From NCBI GenBank assembly GCA_023247815.1, contig JAHFFS010000038.1:1-9444 (forward strand): a stretch of 9,444 nucleotides of DNA, given 5' to 3'. The notes under the pieces are model-generated. The model saw only the letters and a program-made list of their open reading frames with translations. It did no database searches and had not been told where the DNA came from. Within the stretch, counting starts at the first letter, position 1. Each line of letters starts with the position of its first letter. Of the stretch, positions 1-5,606 are shown one piece after another. A program made the translations under genes and the position numbers. This stretch comes from Candidatus Omnitrophota bacterium. GTDB taxonomy: Bacteria > Omnitrophota > Gorgyraeia > Zapsychrales > JANLHA01.

Positions 1-1
1 G

Positions 2-661
2 TATTTTCTTTACAGCATGAAAAAGGAAACACTTCCTAAGGTTTTATTTCCTTTGGGGGACTTGACCAAAGATGAAGTGCGCGTCCTCGCGGAAAAATTT
101 CAATTGAATACCGCCCACAAACCGGAAAGTCAGGACATTTGTTTTGTCCCTGACAGCGGTTATAAGGAATTCATCCGCAGCCGGGTTGGTGAATCGGCCT
201 TTGTTCCAGGAGAGTTTAAGAACCATCTTGGTGATGTTGTGGGCGAGCATCGCGGCATTATCAATTACACCATTGGTCAGCGCGATAAATTGGGCATAGC
301 GCTCGGGGTTCCGGTGTATGTTTATAAAATTGAGAAAGAAAGCAACACGGTTTACGTCGGACCGCGGCATTATCTTTATGCCAATGGGCTGCTTGCCAAT
401 CAGTTCAATCCGCTGGGCAGAGATTTGCCGACGGAACCATTTAAGGTCAATGTCAGAATCCGTTACAACTCACCAGAGGTCCAAGGGATTTTGACCTATC
501 TTGGTGAGGATCAAATTCGAATTGATTTTGCAGAGCCGCAGAAGTCGGTGACACCGGGGCAATCGGTGGTCTGTTATCACGATGATGTTGTTTTGTGCGG
601 CGCGATCATCGATCAACCCATTGGATGTGAAGTGGAAGATTTTAACGAAGCACGAGTCTAA
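2..661 (+). CDS. mnmA: tRNA-specific 2-thiouridylase MnmA, 3' part (5' end outside window)
   Basis: MnmA adds sulfur to C2 of wobble uridine U34 in tRNAs for Lys, Glu and Gln, using ATP and a persulfide relay. The frame is open from base 2, and the residues before the first ATG (YFLYS) continue the family block before FPLGDLTKDEVR, so the ATG at 17 is internal and the gene begins upstream. About 219 residues are visible of the usual 360-370. SQDICFV at 131-151 holds the family's second catalytic cysteine (codon 140-142). Further family blocks follow: GIINYTIGQRDKLGIALG, then VYVGPRHYLY, and a C-terminal beta-barrel ending in GQSVVCYHDDVVLCGAII. The N-terminal PP-loop and first catalytic cysteine lie outside the window. 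trhO, which acts on the same tRNA position, starts 7 nt downstream. Confidence 0.95.
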   Translation, partial: YFLYSMKKETLPKVLFPLGDLTKDEVRVLAEKFQLNTAHKPESQDICFVPDSGYKEFIRSRVGESAFVPGEFKNHLGDVVGEHRGIINYTIGQRDKLGIALGVPVYVYKIEKESNTVYVGPRHYLYANGLLANQFNPLGRDLPTEPFKVNVRIRYNSPEVQGILTYLGEDQIRIDFAEPQKSVTPGQSVVCYHDDVVLCGAIIDQPIGCEVEDFNEARV

Positions 662-668
662 AGGCCGC

Positions 669-1616
669 ATGTTTCGAATCATTTCCTATTATCAATTCAA
701 CACCATTTCTTCGCCCGTTGACTTTTGTCGGGAGCAACGAGGCCGTTGCCTTGCCCTTGGCTTAAAGGGACGGATTTACGTCGCCCGAGAAGGTATCAAT
801 GGAACCTTGACTGGCAGCGAGAAGGACCTAAAGGCTTACCGCGATTTTCTAGTTCAAATTACGGGATTTGAAAACACCGAATTCAAGGACGATGCGTGTG
901 ATTCCATTCCTTTTGAACGATTGGTCGTTAAGGTCCGTCCGGAGATTGTTGCCTTAAGATCCTCGGTTGCCGTCGACGTTAAACGGGATACGGGCAAGTT
1001 CCTCTCTCCTCGCGAATGGAAAGCGGTCTTGGAGTCAGAAGAAGATTATATTTTGCTCGACGTGCGCAATGAGTATGAAACTCAGGTCGGGCATTTCACG
1101 GGAGCAGTCTTACCCAAACTTGATAATTTTTATGATTTTCCACAGTGGTTGGAGGAGACATCAATCCCGAAGGGAAAAAAAGTCCTTATGTATTGCACGG
1201 GAGGCATCCGTTGCGAGAAATTTTCCGCGTTGATGAAAAATTTTGGTTACAAAGACGTCAATCAACTGCGCGGTGGTATTCTTAATTACGCGAAGGAAGA
1301 GCAAGGTAAACATTTTCAGGGCAAATGTTTTGTTTTTGATGATCGTTTGACCACCGAAGTCAACCCAGCGGAAAAAGAACCCATCGGCCGCTGCGAAATC
1401 ACCGGTGCCGCATGCGATACGTTTATCAACTGTGCCAATTTCGATTGCAACCGTTTGTTCCTTTGTTCGGAACAAGGGGCCCAACAGTTGGAAGGATGCT
1501 GCAGTGAAGAATGCCGCAAGGCGGTTTGGCGGCGTCCTTTTGATCCCAATAACATCTATGCCACATCTCGTCGGTGGTATCACTATTTTGAACAGAAGTT
1601 AAGCCGAAAAACTTGA
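669..1616 (+). CDS. trhO: tRNA uridine(34) hydroxylase TrhO (YceA-type rhodanese protein)
   Basis: TrhO proteins hydroxylate C5 of wobble uridine in the oxygen-dependent route to 5-carboxymethoxy- or methoxyuridine tRNA. From ATG 669 the product has 315 residues. Residues 1-95 are the family's N-terminal domain, with GRIYVAREGINGTLTGS near 35-50. Residues 112-208 form the rhodanese domain, with loop CTGGIRCEK and candidate catalytic Cys176. Residues 242-282 are cysteine-rich (Cys 242, 249, 255, 260, 266, 277, 278, 282), matching the family's C-terminal Cys cluster. I chose ATG 669 because the protein aligns with the family from ISYYQF on, and it leaves a 7-nt gap after mnmA. The frame stays open upstream to ATG 582, and a GTG at 627 is also possible, but both would overlap mnmA. 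Probably cotranscribed with mnmA, with related function. Confidence 0.93.
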   Translation: MFRIISYYQFNTISSPVDFCREQRGRCLALGLKGRIYVAREGINGTLTGSEKDLKAYRDFLVQITGFENTEFKDDACDSIPFERLVVKVRPEIVALRSSVAVDVKRDTGKFLSPREWKAVLESEEDYILLDVRNEYETQVGHFTGAVLPKLDNFYDFPQWLEETSIPKGKKVLMYCTGGIRCEKFSALMKNFGYKDVNQLRGGILNYAKEEQGKHFQGKCFVFDDRLTTEVNPAEKEPIGRCEITGAACDTFINCANFDCNRLFLCSEQGAQQLEGCCSEECRKAVWRRPFDPNNIYATSRRWYHYFEQKLSRKT

Positions 1617-1647
1617 AATCAATTTTCAGAAAGGACTTTTTTAAGCC

Positions 1648-2922
1648 ATGGACATCAAACTGAATACCGAACGCCTCAAAGGTTTTGTTGATGAAAAAGA
1701 TTTTGTTAAAGTGTCGGGTCAAGTTGAAAAGGCCCATGATCTGTTGGAGAGGCGTAAAGGCAAAGGAAGTGAGTTCACTGGTTGGTTGGACTTACCGAGC
1801 AAGACCGCGGATCGGGACTTGGACGAGTATCTTAAAATCGGTCAGGCCGTGCGCAAAGATTCGGATTGTCTGGTGAGCATCGGTATCGGTGGCTCGTATG
1901 TTGGGATTCGCGCGTCTTTAGAGTTTTTAGCTGCCGAGCAAAAACTCCCGGTCCATTATGCTGGCCATAACTTAAGTGCGGGGTACCTTCATCAGCTTTT
2001 GCTCAAACTGCGAGATCAACGGGTGACGCTGGTGGTGATTTCGAAATCGGGAACAACGACTGAGCCGGCGCTTGCCTTTCGGATTTTAAAAAAGTTTATG
2101 GAAGAAAAATACAGCGGAGCAGAGTTAAAGAAACGGATCATTTGCATTACTGATCCTGAGGAGGGGGCACTGCGTTCGATCGCGCAAAATGCGGGGTATC
2201 GAACGTTTCCGATCAACCCCGACGTGGGTGGGAGGTTTTCGATCCTAACGCCGGTTGGTTTATTGCCTCTGGCCATCGCCGGAATTGACGTGAGGGCCCT
2301 CATTCAAGGTGCTCGCGAAGCGCAAAAGCATTGCTCGGTCATGGATTTGAAAAAAAATATGGCCTATCGATACGCCGCGGCCAGGTATTTTCTTTATCAA
2401 CAGGCTAAAAAGATCGAAGTCATGTCGACGTTCAACCAGCGACTGGTTTTTATTGCCGAGTGGTGGAAGCAGCTGTTTGGTGAAAGTGAAGGGAAAGATG
2501 GAAAAGGAATATTTCCAGCATCATTGAATTTTACCGCGGATTTGCATTCACTGGGCCAGCTTTTGCAAGAAGGGGAACGGAATATGTTTGAAACCTTTTT
2601 GCTCACGGACGATCCCGGACAAAAGTTGTTGATCCCAGAAGACGATGAAAATTTGGACAATTTCAATTGTGTCGCTGGTAAGGACTTGAATTTTGTCAAT
2701 CAGTGCGCCTATGAGGCGACAGCCCAGGCGCATGTTGAGGGCAAAGTTCCGAATATGACGATCCATCTTCCCCGCTTTGACGCGCGGACGTTAGGACAAT
2801 TGTATTATTTTTTTGAGAAGTCAGTCGCCATTAGCGGGTATCTATGGGATGTTAATCCATTCAATCAGCCTGGTGTGGAAGCCTATAAAAGGAAGATGTT
2901 CGCTTTGTTAGGTCGACGATGA
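1648..2922 (+). CDS. pgi: glucose-6-phosphate isomerase
   Basis: Interconverts glucose 6-phosphate and fructose 6-phosphate in cytosolic glycolysis and gluconeogenesis. The 424-residue length fits the short bacterial (Bacillus-like) branch rather than the roughly 550-residue E. coli type. The SIS sugar-binding fold shows as SIGIGGSYVGIRASLEF (77-93) and VISKSGTTTEPALAFR (130-145). Catalytic residues inferred from family alignment are Glu279 in FGESEGKDGKG, His300 in TADLHSLGQ and Lys414 in NPFNQPGVEAYK. The family signature GGRFSILTPVGLLPLAIAG is at 194-212. AAAGGA lies about 14 nt before ATG 1648, rather far. It follows trhO by 31 nt without a visible terminator, so cotranscription is likely. 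The stop codon TGA runs directly into a long palindrome. Confidence 0.96.
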   Translation: MDIKLNTERLKGFVDEKDFVKVSGQVEKAHDLLERRKGKGSEFTGWLDLPSKTADRDLDEYLKIGQAVRKDSDCLVSIGIGGSYVGIRASLEFLAAEQKLPVHYAGHNLSAGYLHQLLLKLRDQRVTLVVISKSGTTTEPALAFRILKKFMEEKYSGAELKKRIICITDPEEGALRSIAQNAGYRTFPINPDVGGRFSILTPVGLLPLAIAGIDVRALIQGAREAQKHCSVMDLKKNMAYRYAAARYFLYQQAKKIEVMSTFNQRLVFIAEWWKQLFGESEGKDGKGIFPASLNFTADLHSLGQLLQEGERNMFETFLLTDDPGQKLLIPEDDENLDNFNCVAGKDLNFVNQCAYEATAQAHVEGKVPNMTIHLPRFDARTLGQLYYFFEKSVAISGYLWDVNPFNQPGVEAYKRKMFALLGRR

Positions 2923-2960
2923 CCCCGGGAGTTGAACCCCGGGGGTTCAACTCCCGGGGT
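2922..2960. repeat. perfect 19-bp palindrome at the pgi stop codon
   Basis: The arm at 2922-2940 (ACCCCGGGAGTTGAACCCC) is matched exactly by its reverse complement at 2942-2960, with one central G at 2941. The first base is the last base of the pgi stop codon. CCCGGG occurs three times, once in each arm and once across the centre. In RNA it would make a very stable hairpin, but no T-run follows on either strand, so it is not a standard intrinsic terminator. A REP-like repeat, an mRNA 3'-stabilising hairpin or a DNA-binding site all fit. Confidence 0.9.
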
Positions 2961-2974
2961 TGTGGATGTTTCTG

Positions 2975-3003
2975 TTGCATTCCCGGATGGGCGCGATTAT
3001 GAT
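2975..3003 (+). promoter_or_regulatory. sigma70-type promoter for the tat unit
   Basis: TTGCAT at 2975-2980 and TATGAT at 2998-3003 are separated by exactly 17 nt. Transcription would start near 3010, giving a leader of about 20 nt before the ATG at 3032. It sits right after the pgi palindrome, which fits a new transcription unit beginning here. Confidence 0.5.
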
Positions 3004-3031
3004 AAGGGCAGGTCAAATCATCTGTTAATTC

Positions 3032-3730
3032 ATGAAATTCATCCCCTTTTTCAAAAAAAAGAATAAAGAAATGCCTGCCCAACCAAAGGCACTCCCACCG
3101 CTGAAAGAGAAAGCGGCGGTCGTGAAGCCGCAGCCGCAAAAAGAAAAAAAAGTCCAGGTCGCAGAGAAAAAGGTCCTGAAGGTCAAACCTGAACAGCGCG
3201 GTGATCGCAACAAAAAGCGGATTTTTATCGGTTTGGTTTTTGTGGTTATGACCTATGGCTGTGTTGTCGGGATTTTTTATTTTCTGGTCGATACGCAGCA
3301 AAAAAAAATTACCGAAATCGGGGAGCTGAAGGAACAGGTCGAACTTTTAAAAACAGAAAAGATGGTGGCGGATCGTCGGGTCAAGGAAGTTGAGGGAAAG
3401 TTGGGCGCGACCATCCGGCTGGACAAATTGATTGATGAAGCCAAGTTGGTCCACGGTCAGGAAGAATTGAATCGCAAGGAAGGCTCGTTATGGATTGACC
3501 GAGTGGCCAAGACTTATTATGTGACCTTAGGGGCCTTGAATGGTTTATATCCAGGGAGCAAGGTGACCATTTATGACGGTGATGCGAAATTGGCCGAGAT
3601 GAAGGTGGCGACACCGTTGGATGTGATTTCTTATGTCGAGCCGATTGATAAGAAACTGAGTGATTTTTCGAAAGATTATTATCGGGCGGTGTTCGAAGAG
3701 CAGATTACTTTACAGGATTTTGAAAAATGA
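3032..3730 (+). CDS. uncharacterised single-pass membrane protein with coiled coil, upstream of tatA-tatC
   Basis: I do not recognise the family. The 232 residues divide into four parts. Residues 1-62 are a Lys/Pro-rich, strongly basic N-terminus, probably cytoplasmic. Residues 63-86 are one hydrophobic segment (IFIGLVFVVMTYGCVVGIFY). Residues 88-125 are charged with heptad-like spacing and are probably a coiled coil. Residues 153-205 look beta-rich, with YYVTLGALNGLYPGSKVTIY resembling the small beta domains with a GLxPGxxV turn seen in MreC-like proteins; that likeness is only by eye. The positive-inside rule puts the coiled coil and beta domain outside the inner membrane. ATG 3032 has only a weak Shine-Dalgarno sequence; ATG 3071 is a possible shorter start. 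It ends 12 nt before tatA, so it is probably cotranscribed with the Tat genes; a role in envelope or export is inferred. Confidence 0.8.
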   Translation: MKFIPFFKKKNKEMPAQPKALPPLKEKAAVVKPQPQKEKKVQVAEKKVLKVKPEQRGDRNKKRIFIGLVFVVMTYGCVVGIFYFLVDTQQKKITEIGELKEQVELLKTEKMVADRRVKEVEGKLGATIRLDKLIDEAKLVHGQEELNRKEGSLWIDRVAKTYYVTLGALNGLYPGSKVTIYDGDAKLAEMKVATPLDVISYVEPIDKKLSDFSKDYYRAVFEEQITLQDFEK

Positions 3731-3742
3731 AGGAGGTCAACG

Positions 3743-3919
3743 ATGGGCCGCATTGGAATGCCGGAATTGATTGTCATCGCGATTGTTGTCATTTTGTTAT
3801 TTGGTGTCAAAAGACTGCCGGAAATCGGCCAGGCGCTGGGGAAGGCGATCAAAGAATTCAAACGTGCTAGTAGTCGAGATGACGACAAAAAAAATGAGAA
3901 TATCGATAAGTCGTCATGA
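3743..3919 (+). CDS. tatA: Sec-independent translocase subunit TatA (58 aa)
   Basis: TatA oligomerises around TatBC and forms the pore that lets folded twin-arginine proteins cross the inner membrane. The product begins MGRIGMPELIVIAIVVILLF: a short periplasmic N-terminus with Glu8, the usual polar position, then one transmembrane helix (9-20). The invariant FG hinge (20-21) follows, then an amphipathic helix with KRLPEIGQALGKAIKEFK, then an acidic/lysine tail. A strong AGGAGG (3731-3736) lies 6 nt before the ATG. tatC starts 6 nt after the stop. No second TatA/B-like gene is nearby, so it may serve as a bifunctional TatA/TatB, as in TatAC systems. At 58 codons it is easily dropped by length cut-offs. 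Confidence 0.93.
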   Translation: MGRIGMPELIVIAIVVILLFGVKRLPEIGQALGKAIKEFKRASSRDDDKKNENIDKSS

Positions 3920-3925
3920 CAACTC

Positions 3926-4645
3926 ATGCGTAAGAAGAAGTCGCCAGTCTCGTTTTTTGATCATCTCGCTGAGTTAAGAAGCCGATTTTTGCAATGCCTG
4001 CTCGGCTTTGTTTTGTGTTCGTGCGTTTTTTATTCATTCATCGACGCTGTTTTTGACTTTATTTTGAAGCCGGTCGGCACTGTTATTTTCACCTCTCCCT
4101 CCGACGCCTTCGTAGCACGCATGACTTTAACCTTGATTGGTGGGTTCTTTCTCTCCTTACCGCTGATCATTTACCATATTTGGAAGTTCATTGCCTTGGG
4201 TCTGCGGGAGAAGGAAATTCGCTATGTTGTGATTTATGGACCGCTGTCGTTTTTTTGTTTCATTTCGGGAGCGGTCTTTTCCTATTTTGCTTTGCTGCCA
4301 ACCGCACTCAAATTCCTTTTAGGATTCGCGACGAAAAATGTTTTGCCGATGATCACTGTCGAGAAATACATTTCCTTTGTGGGAACGATGGTCGTTGCCG
4401 GCGGGGTCACTTTTGAATTGCCGCTGATCATCGCCTTTTTAGCCAGGATTGGGATCGCCACACCAGAGTTTTTAAGGCAAAAGCGCCGGTTCGCGATTGT
4501 CATCATCTTTATTGTCAGCGCGATCATCACACCACCGGATGCCGCCAGTCAATTGATCATGGCGGTTCCTTTATTGGTGCTTTATGAAGTAGGGATCATC
4601 ATGGCTAAGATGGTAAGCCCACCTCTTGCAAAGGCAAATCATTAG
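3926..4645 (+). CDS. tatC: Sec-independent translocase subunit TatC
   Basis: TatC is the polytopic inner-membrane receptor that recognises twin-arginine signal peptides. The 239 residues contain the N-terminal signature FFDHLAELRSRF (10-21) with Glu16, and about six hydrophobic segments near 23-45, 66-88, 100-122, 150-174, 188-202 and 209-227. Family blocks are LSLPLIIYHIWKFIALGLREKE (in the 77-97 stretch), the transmembrane Glu164 in VTFELPL, and the periplasmic TPPDAASQ (202-209). ATG 3926 follows the tatA stop by 6 nt with no clear Shine-Dalgarno, which suggests translational coupling to tatA. The end of the gene contains a promoter for the next unit. Confidence 0.96.
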   Translation: MRKKKSPVSFFDHLAELRSRFLQCLLGFVLCSCVFYSFIDAVFDFILKPVGTVIFTSPSDAFVARMTLTLIGGFFLSLPLIIYHIWKFIALGLREKEIRYVVIYGPLSFFCFISGAVFSYFALLPTALKFLLGFATKNVLPMITVEKYISFVGTMVVAGGVTFELPLIIAFLARIGIATPEFLRQKRRFAIVIIFIVSAIITPPDAASQLIMAVPLLVLYEVGIIMAKMVSPPLAKANH

Positions 4646-4654
4646 GTTTATAAT
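4626..4654 (+). promoter_or_regulatory. near-consensus sigma70 promoter inside the 3' end of tatC
   Basis: TTGCAA at 4626-4631 and a perfect TATAAT at 4649-4654 are separated by 17 nt. Transcription should begin around 4661, so the -35 box lies in tatC coding sequence. This is one of the best promoter matches in the window. Confidence 0.6.
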
Positions 4655-4660
4655 TTTAAT

Positions 4661-4783
4661 GAGGCCCAAAATTGCGGAGCGATAGCGAACGCAAGTTTGC
4701 AGGCCGAATTAAACCCCGCAGATTTTTTGCGGGGTTAACATTGATTGAGAAATGAAATCCAGTGACATTAATGAGGAGGAACC
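4661..4783 (+). promoter_or_regulatory. structured 5' leader or small RNA before the 100-aa gene
   Basis: The predicted start near 4661 gives about 120 nt of untranslated RNA before ATG 4784. GGCC at 4663-4666 can pair with GGCC at 4702-4705. TTGCG (4672-4676) can pair with CGCAA (4690-4694), while GCAA (4691-4694) can instead pair with TTGC (4697-4700). TGCGG (4673-4677) could also pair with CCGCA (4716-4720), which would compete with the GC-rich hairpin at 4712-4736. Such mutually exclusive pairings are typical of attenuators and riboswitches. I match it to no known riboswitch class, and the pairings were found by eye only. Confidence 0.35.
4712..4736. terminator. GC-rich hairpin, terminator-like, in the leader
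   Basis: AACCCCGCA (4712-4720) and TGCGGGGTT (4728-4736) form a perfect 9-bp stem with loop GATTTTT. No T-run follows on the plus strand, so termination of tatC or of the leader would be weak. On the minus strand the sequence after the stem is TTAATT, only a little better. Confidence 0.4.
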
Positions 4784-5086
4784 ATGAAAATTTCCGATGT
4801 TCGTGATTTGCTCAAGGACAAACGAGTGATTGAAGAAATCAACCGTCATTTGTGGATTGAGAGCCAAAAGGCCGGGTATAGCATCGGCATTGAGCGGGCA
4901 ACCGATGAGTGGTTGCGCCTTTATTCCGGCGGTTGGATGAAATATCATATGCCTGAAAAATATGAAGCGCTGATGGCAAAAAAGAAAAAGGAAGATATCC
5001 GGCAGCAACGCGTGGAAAAGTCAACAAAACTCGCGACGAGCAAAGATAAAGGAAAAGCGCAGAGACAGGCAAGAAACGGTTTTTAA
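4784..5086 (+). CDS. uncharacterised basic 100-aa protein
   Basis: I recognise no named family. Residues 1-60 look like a compact, mostly helical domain with a patch rich in Trp, Tyr and Gly: HLWIESQKAGYSIGIERATD (22-41), then WLRLYSGGWMKYHMP (43-57). Residues 61-100 form a Lys/Arg/Gln/Ala tail, probably disordered, which suggests nucleic-acid binding or ribosome association (inference). There is no signal peptide or membrane segment. GAGGAGG (4773-4779) just before ATG 4784 is a strong ribosome binding site and fixes the start. It has its own promoter within tatC and a leader with hairpins, and is followed after about 115 nt by a strong terminator. Confidence 0.82.
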   Translation: MKISDVRDLLKDKRVIEEINRHLWIESQKAGYSIGIERATDEWLRLYSGGWMKYHMPEKYEALMAKKKKEDIRQQRVEKSTKLATSKDKGKAQRQARNGF

Positions 5087-5201
5087 TCAGTGATTGATTC
5101 TCGTTTAAGTCTAGGAGTGGTTCTAAGCCGGCCCTCAGAAATTTTAATCATCGTCGAAGAAAATGTTGAGAAGGGCTTTTTGAAAGGTGCAAACGGAGAA
5201 A

Positions 5202-5239
5202 TGAAAAACCCTTCAGCGGGTTTGCTAAAGGGTTTTTCA
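5202..5239. terminator. bidirectional intrinsic terminator between converging small genes
   Basis: TGAAAAACCCTT (5202-5213) pairs perfectly with AAGGGTTTTTCA (5228-5239). Inside the loop AGC/GCT around GGGTTT can add three more pairs. The A-run in the left arm and T-run in the right arm let it work on both strands. It ends the unit of the 100-aa gene on the plus strand and lies 19 nt past the stop of the 17-codon minus-strand gene. Confidence 0.8.
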
Positions 5240-5258
5240 AAAATAATGTCCTACCTAA

Positions 5259-5312
5259 TTACTTTCTCTTAGCTGCTTTCTTAGTTGCTTTCTTCTTTGT
5301 TGCTTTTGCCAT
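5259..5312 (-). CDS. 17-aa lysine/alanine-rich basic peptide
   Basis: On the minus strand ATG at 5312-5310 opens a 17-codon frame for MAKATKKKATKKAAKRK ending in TAA at 5261-5259. It holds only Met, Ala, Lys, Thr and Arg, with nine basic residues and no acidic one, like the repeats of bacterial histone H1-like tails. AGGAG (plus 5319-5323) stands 6 nt before the ATG, an ideal ribosome binding site. A promoter at 5354-5381 lies upstream and an intrinsic terminator 19 nt downstream, so the transcription unit looks complete rather than truncated. A role in binding DNA or RNA is inferred from composition alone. The alternative is that the frame is a decayed remnant of a longer basic protein, or a leader peptide. 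Confidence 0.65.
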   Translation of the reverse strand: MAKATKKKATKKAAKRK

Positions 5313-5353
5313 GTTGTTCTCCTTTCTCAAAGAATCGATTAACGATTAATTCC

Positions 5354-5381
5354 ATAATAGCATACTCAAATCTTGTTGCAA
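5354..5381 (-). promoter_or_regulatory. promoter for the 17-aa peptide gene
   Basis: On the minus strand TTGCAA (plus 5376-5381) and TATTAT (plus 5354-5359) are 16 nt apart, and TGC directly precedes the -10 box, an extended -10 element. The start would fall near 5347. The short leader holds a 5-bp hairpin (AATCG/CGATT) and then the ribosome binding site. TTGCAA is its own reverse complement and could also serve as the -35 box of a plus-strand promoter with TAAAAT at 5400-5405 (18-nt spacing). Confidence 0.55.
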
Positions 5382-5458
5382 AAATTTTTTGTAATATTGT
5401 AAAATATTTTTTGAAATCATGTTCATAAATTTTTCATTGCTGGCCAGAAAAATAAATT

Positions 5459-5590
5459 TTAGGATGTCATTTTCTCGACGATAATCCACACGCAGGGATC
5501 ACGAAAGTCATTATAGCGACGCCGATTTTTTGCAAAGCCATCATCGGCAATGCCTTGCGATAAAAGAAATGTTTGGAGAAATGAGAAATT
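5459..5590 (-). pseudogene. possible 3' remnant of an unknown gene
   Basis: A minus-strand frame of 43 codons between stops reads like natural protein: after IADDGFAKNRRR comes YNDFRDPCVWIIVEKMTS and a stop at 5461-5459. Composition is mixed and not AT-driven, although the flanking DNA is AT-rich. No ATG, GTG or TTG start opens it and an in-frame TAG stands just upstream (5593-5591), so it cannot be an intact gene. I cannot name a family. It may equally be a chance frame. Confidence 0.2.
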
Positions 5591-5606
5591 CTACCCAATT
5601 TTCAAA

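Larger units (their letters stand above)
5313..5606. other. AT-rich intergenic region
   Basis: This 294-nt gap separates the minus-strand peptide gene from hemW. The part at 5340-5460 is very AT-rich and holds the peptide promoter. GCCGAT (5521-5526) and ATCGGC (5543-5548) could form a 6-bp stem with a 16-nt loop. I find no convincing promoter for hemW and no RNA gene. Confidence 0.5.

Noticed and set aside
1161..1737. Minus-strand frames of 80-140 codons across trhO and the start of pgi
   Set aside because: They are antisense to two genes with clear catalytic motifs and have no features of their own.
2942..2960. tRNA T-arm-like sequence GGTTCAACTCC
   Set aside because: Only three of the five T-stem pairs can form, and no other tRNA arms or acceptor end lie nearby. 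The likeness is a by-product of the palindrome.
5090..5272. 60-codon GTG-started frame on the plus strand after the 100-aa gene
   Set aside because: It lacks a ribosome binding site, runs straight through the strong terminator at 5202-5239 and into the opposite-strand peptide gene, and its product has no recognisable features.
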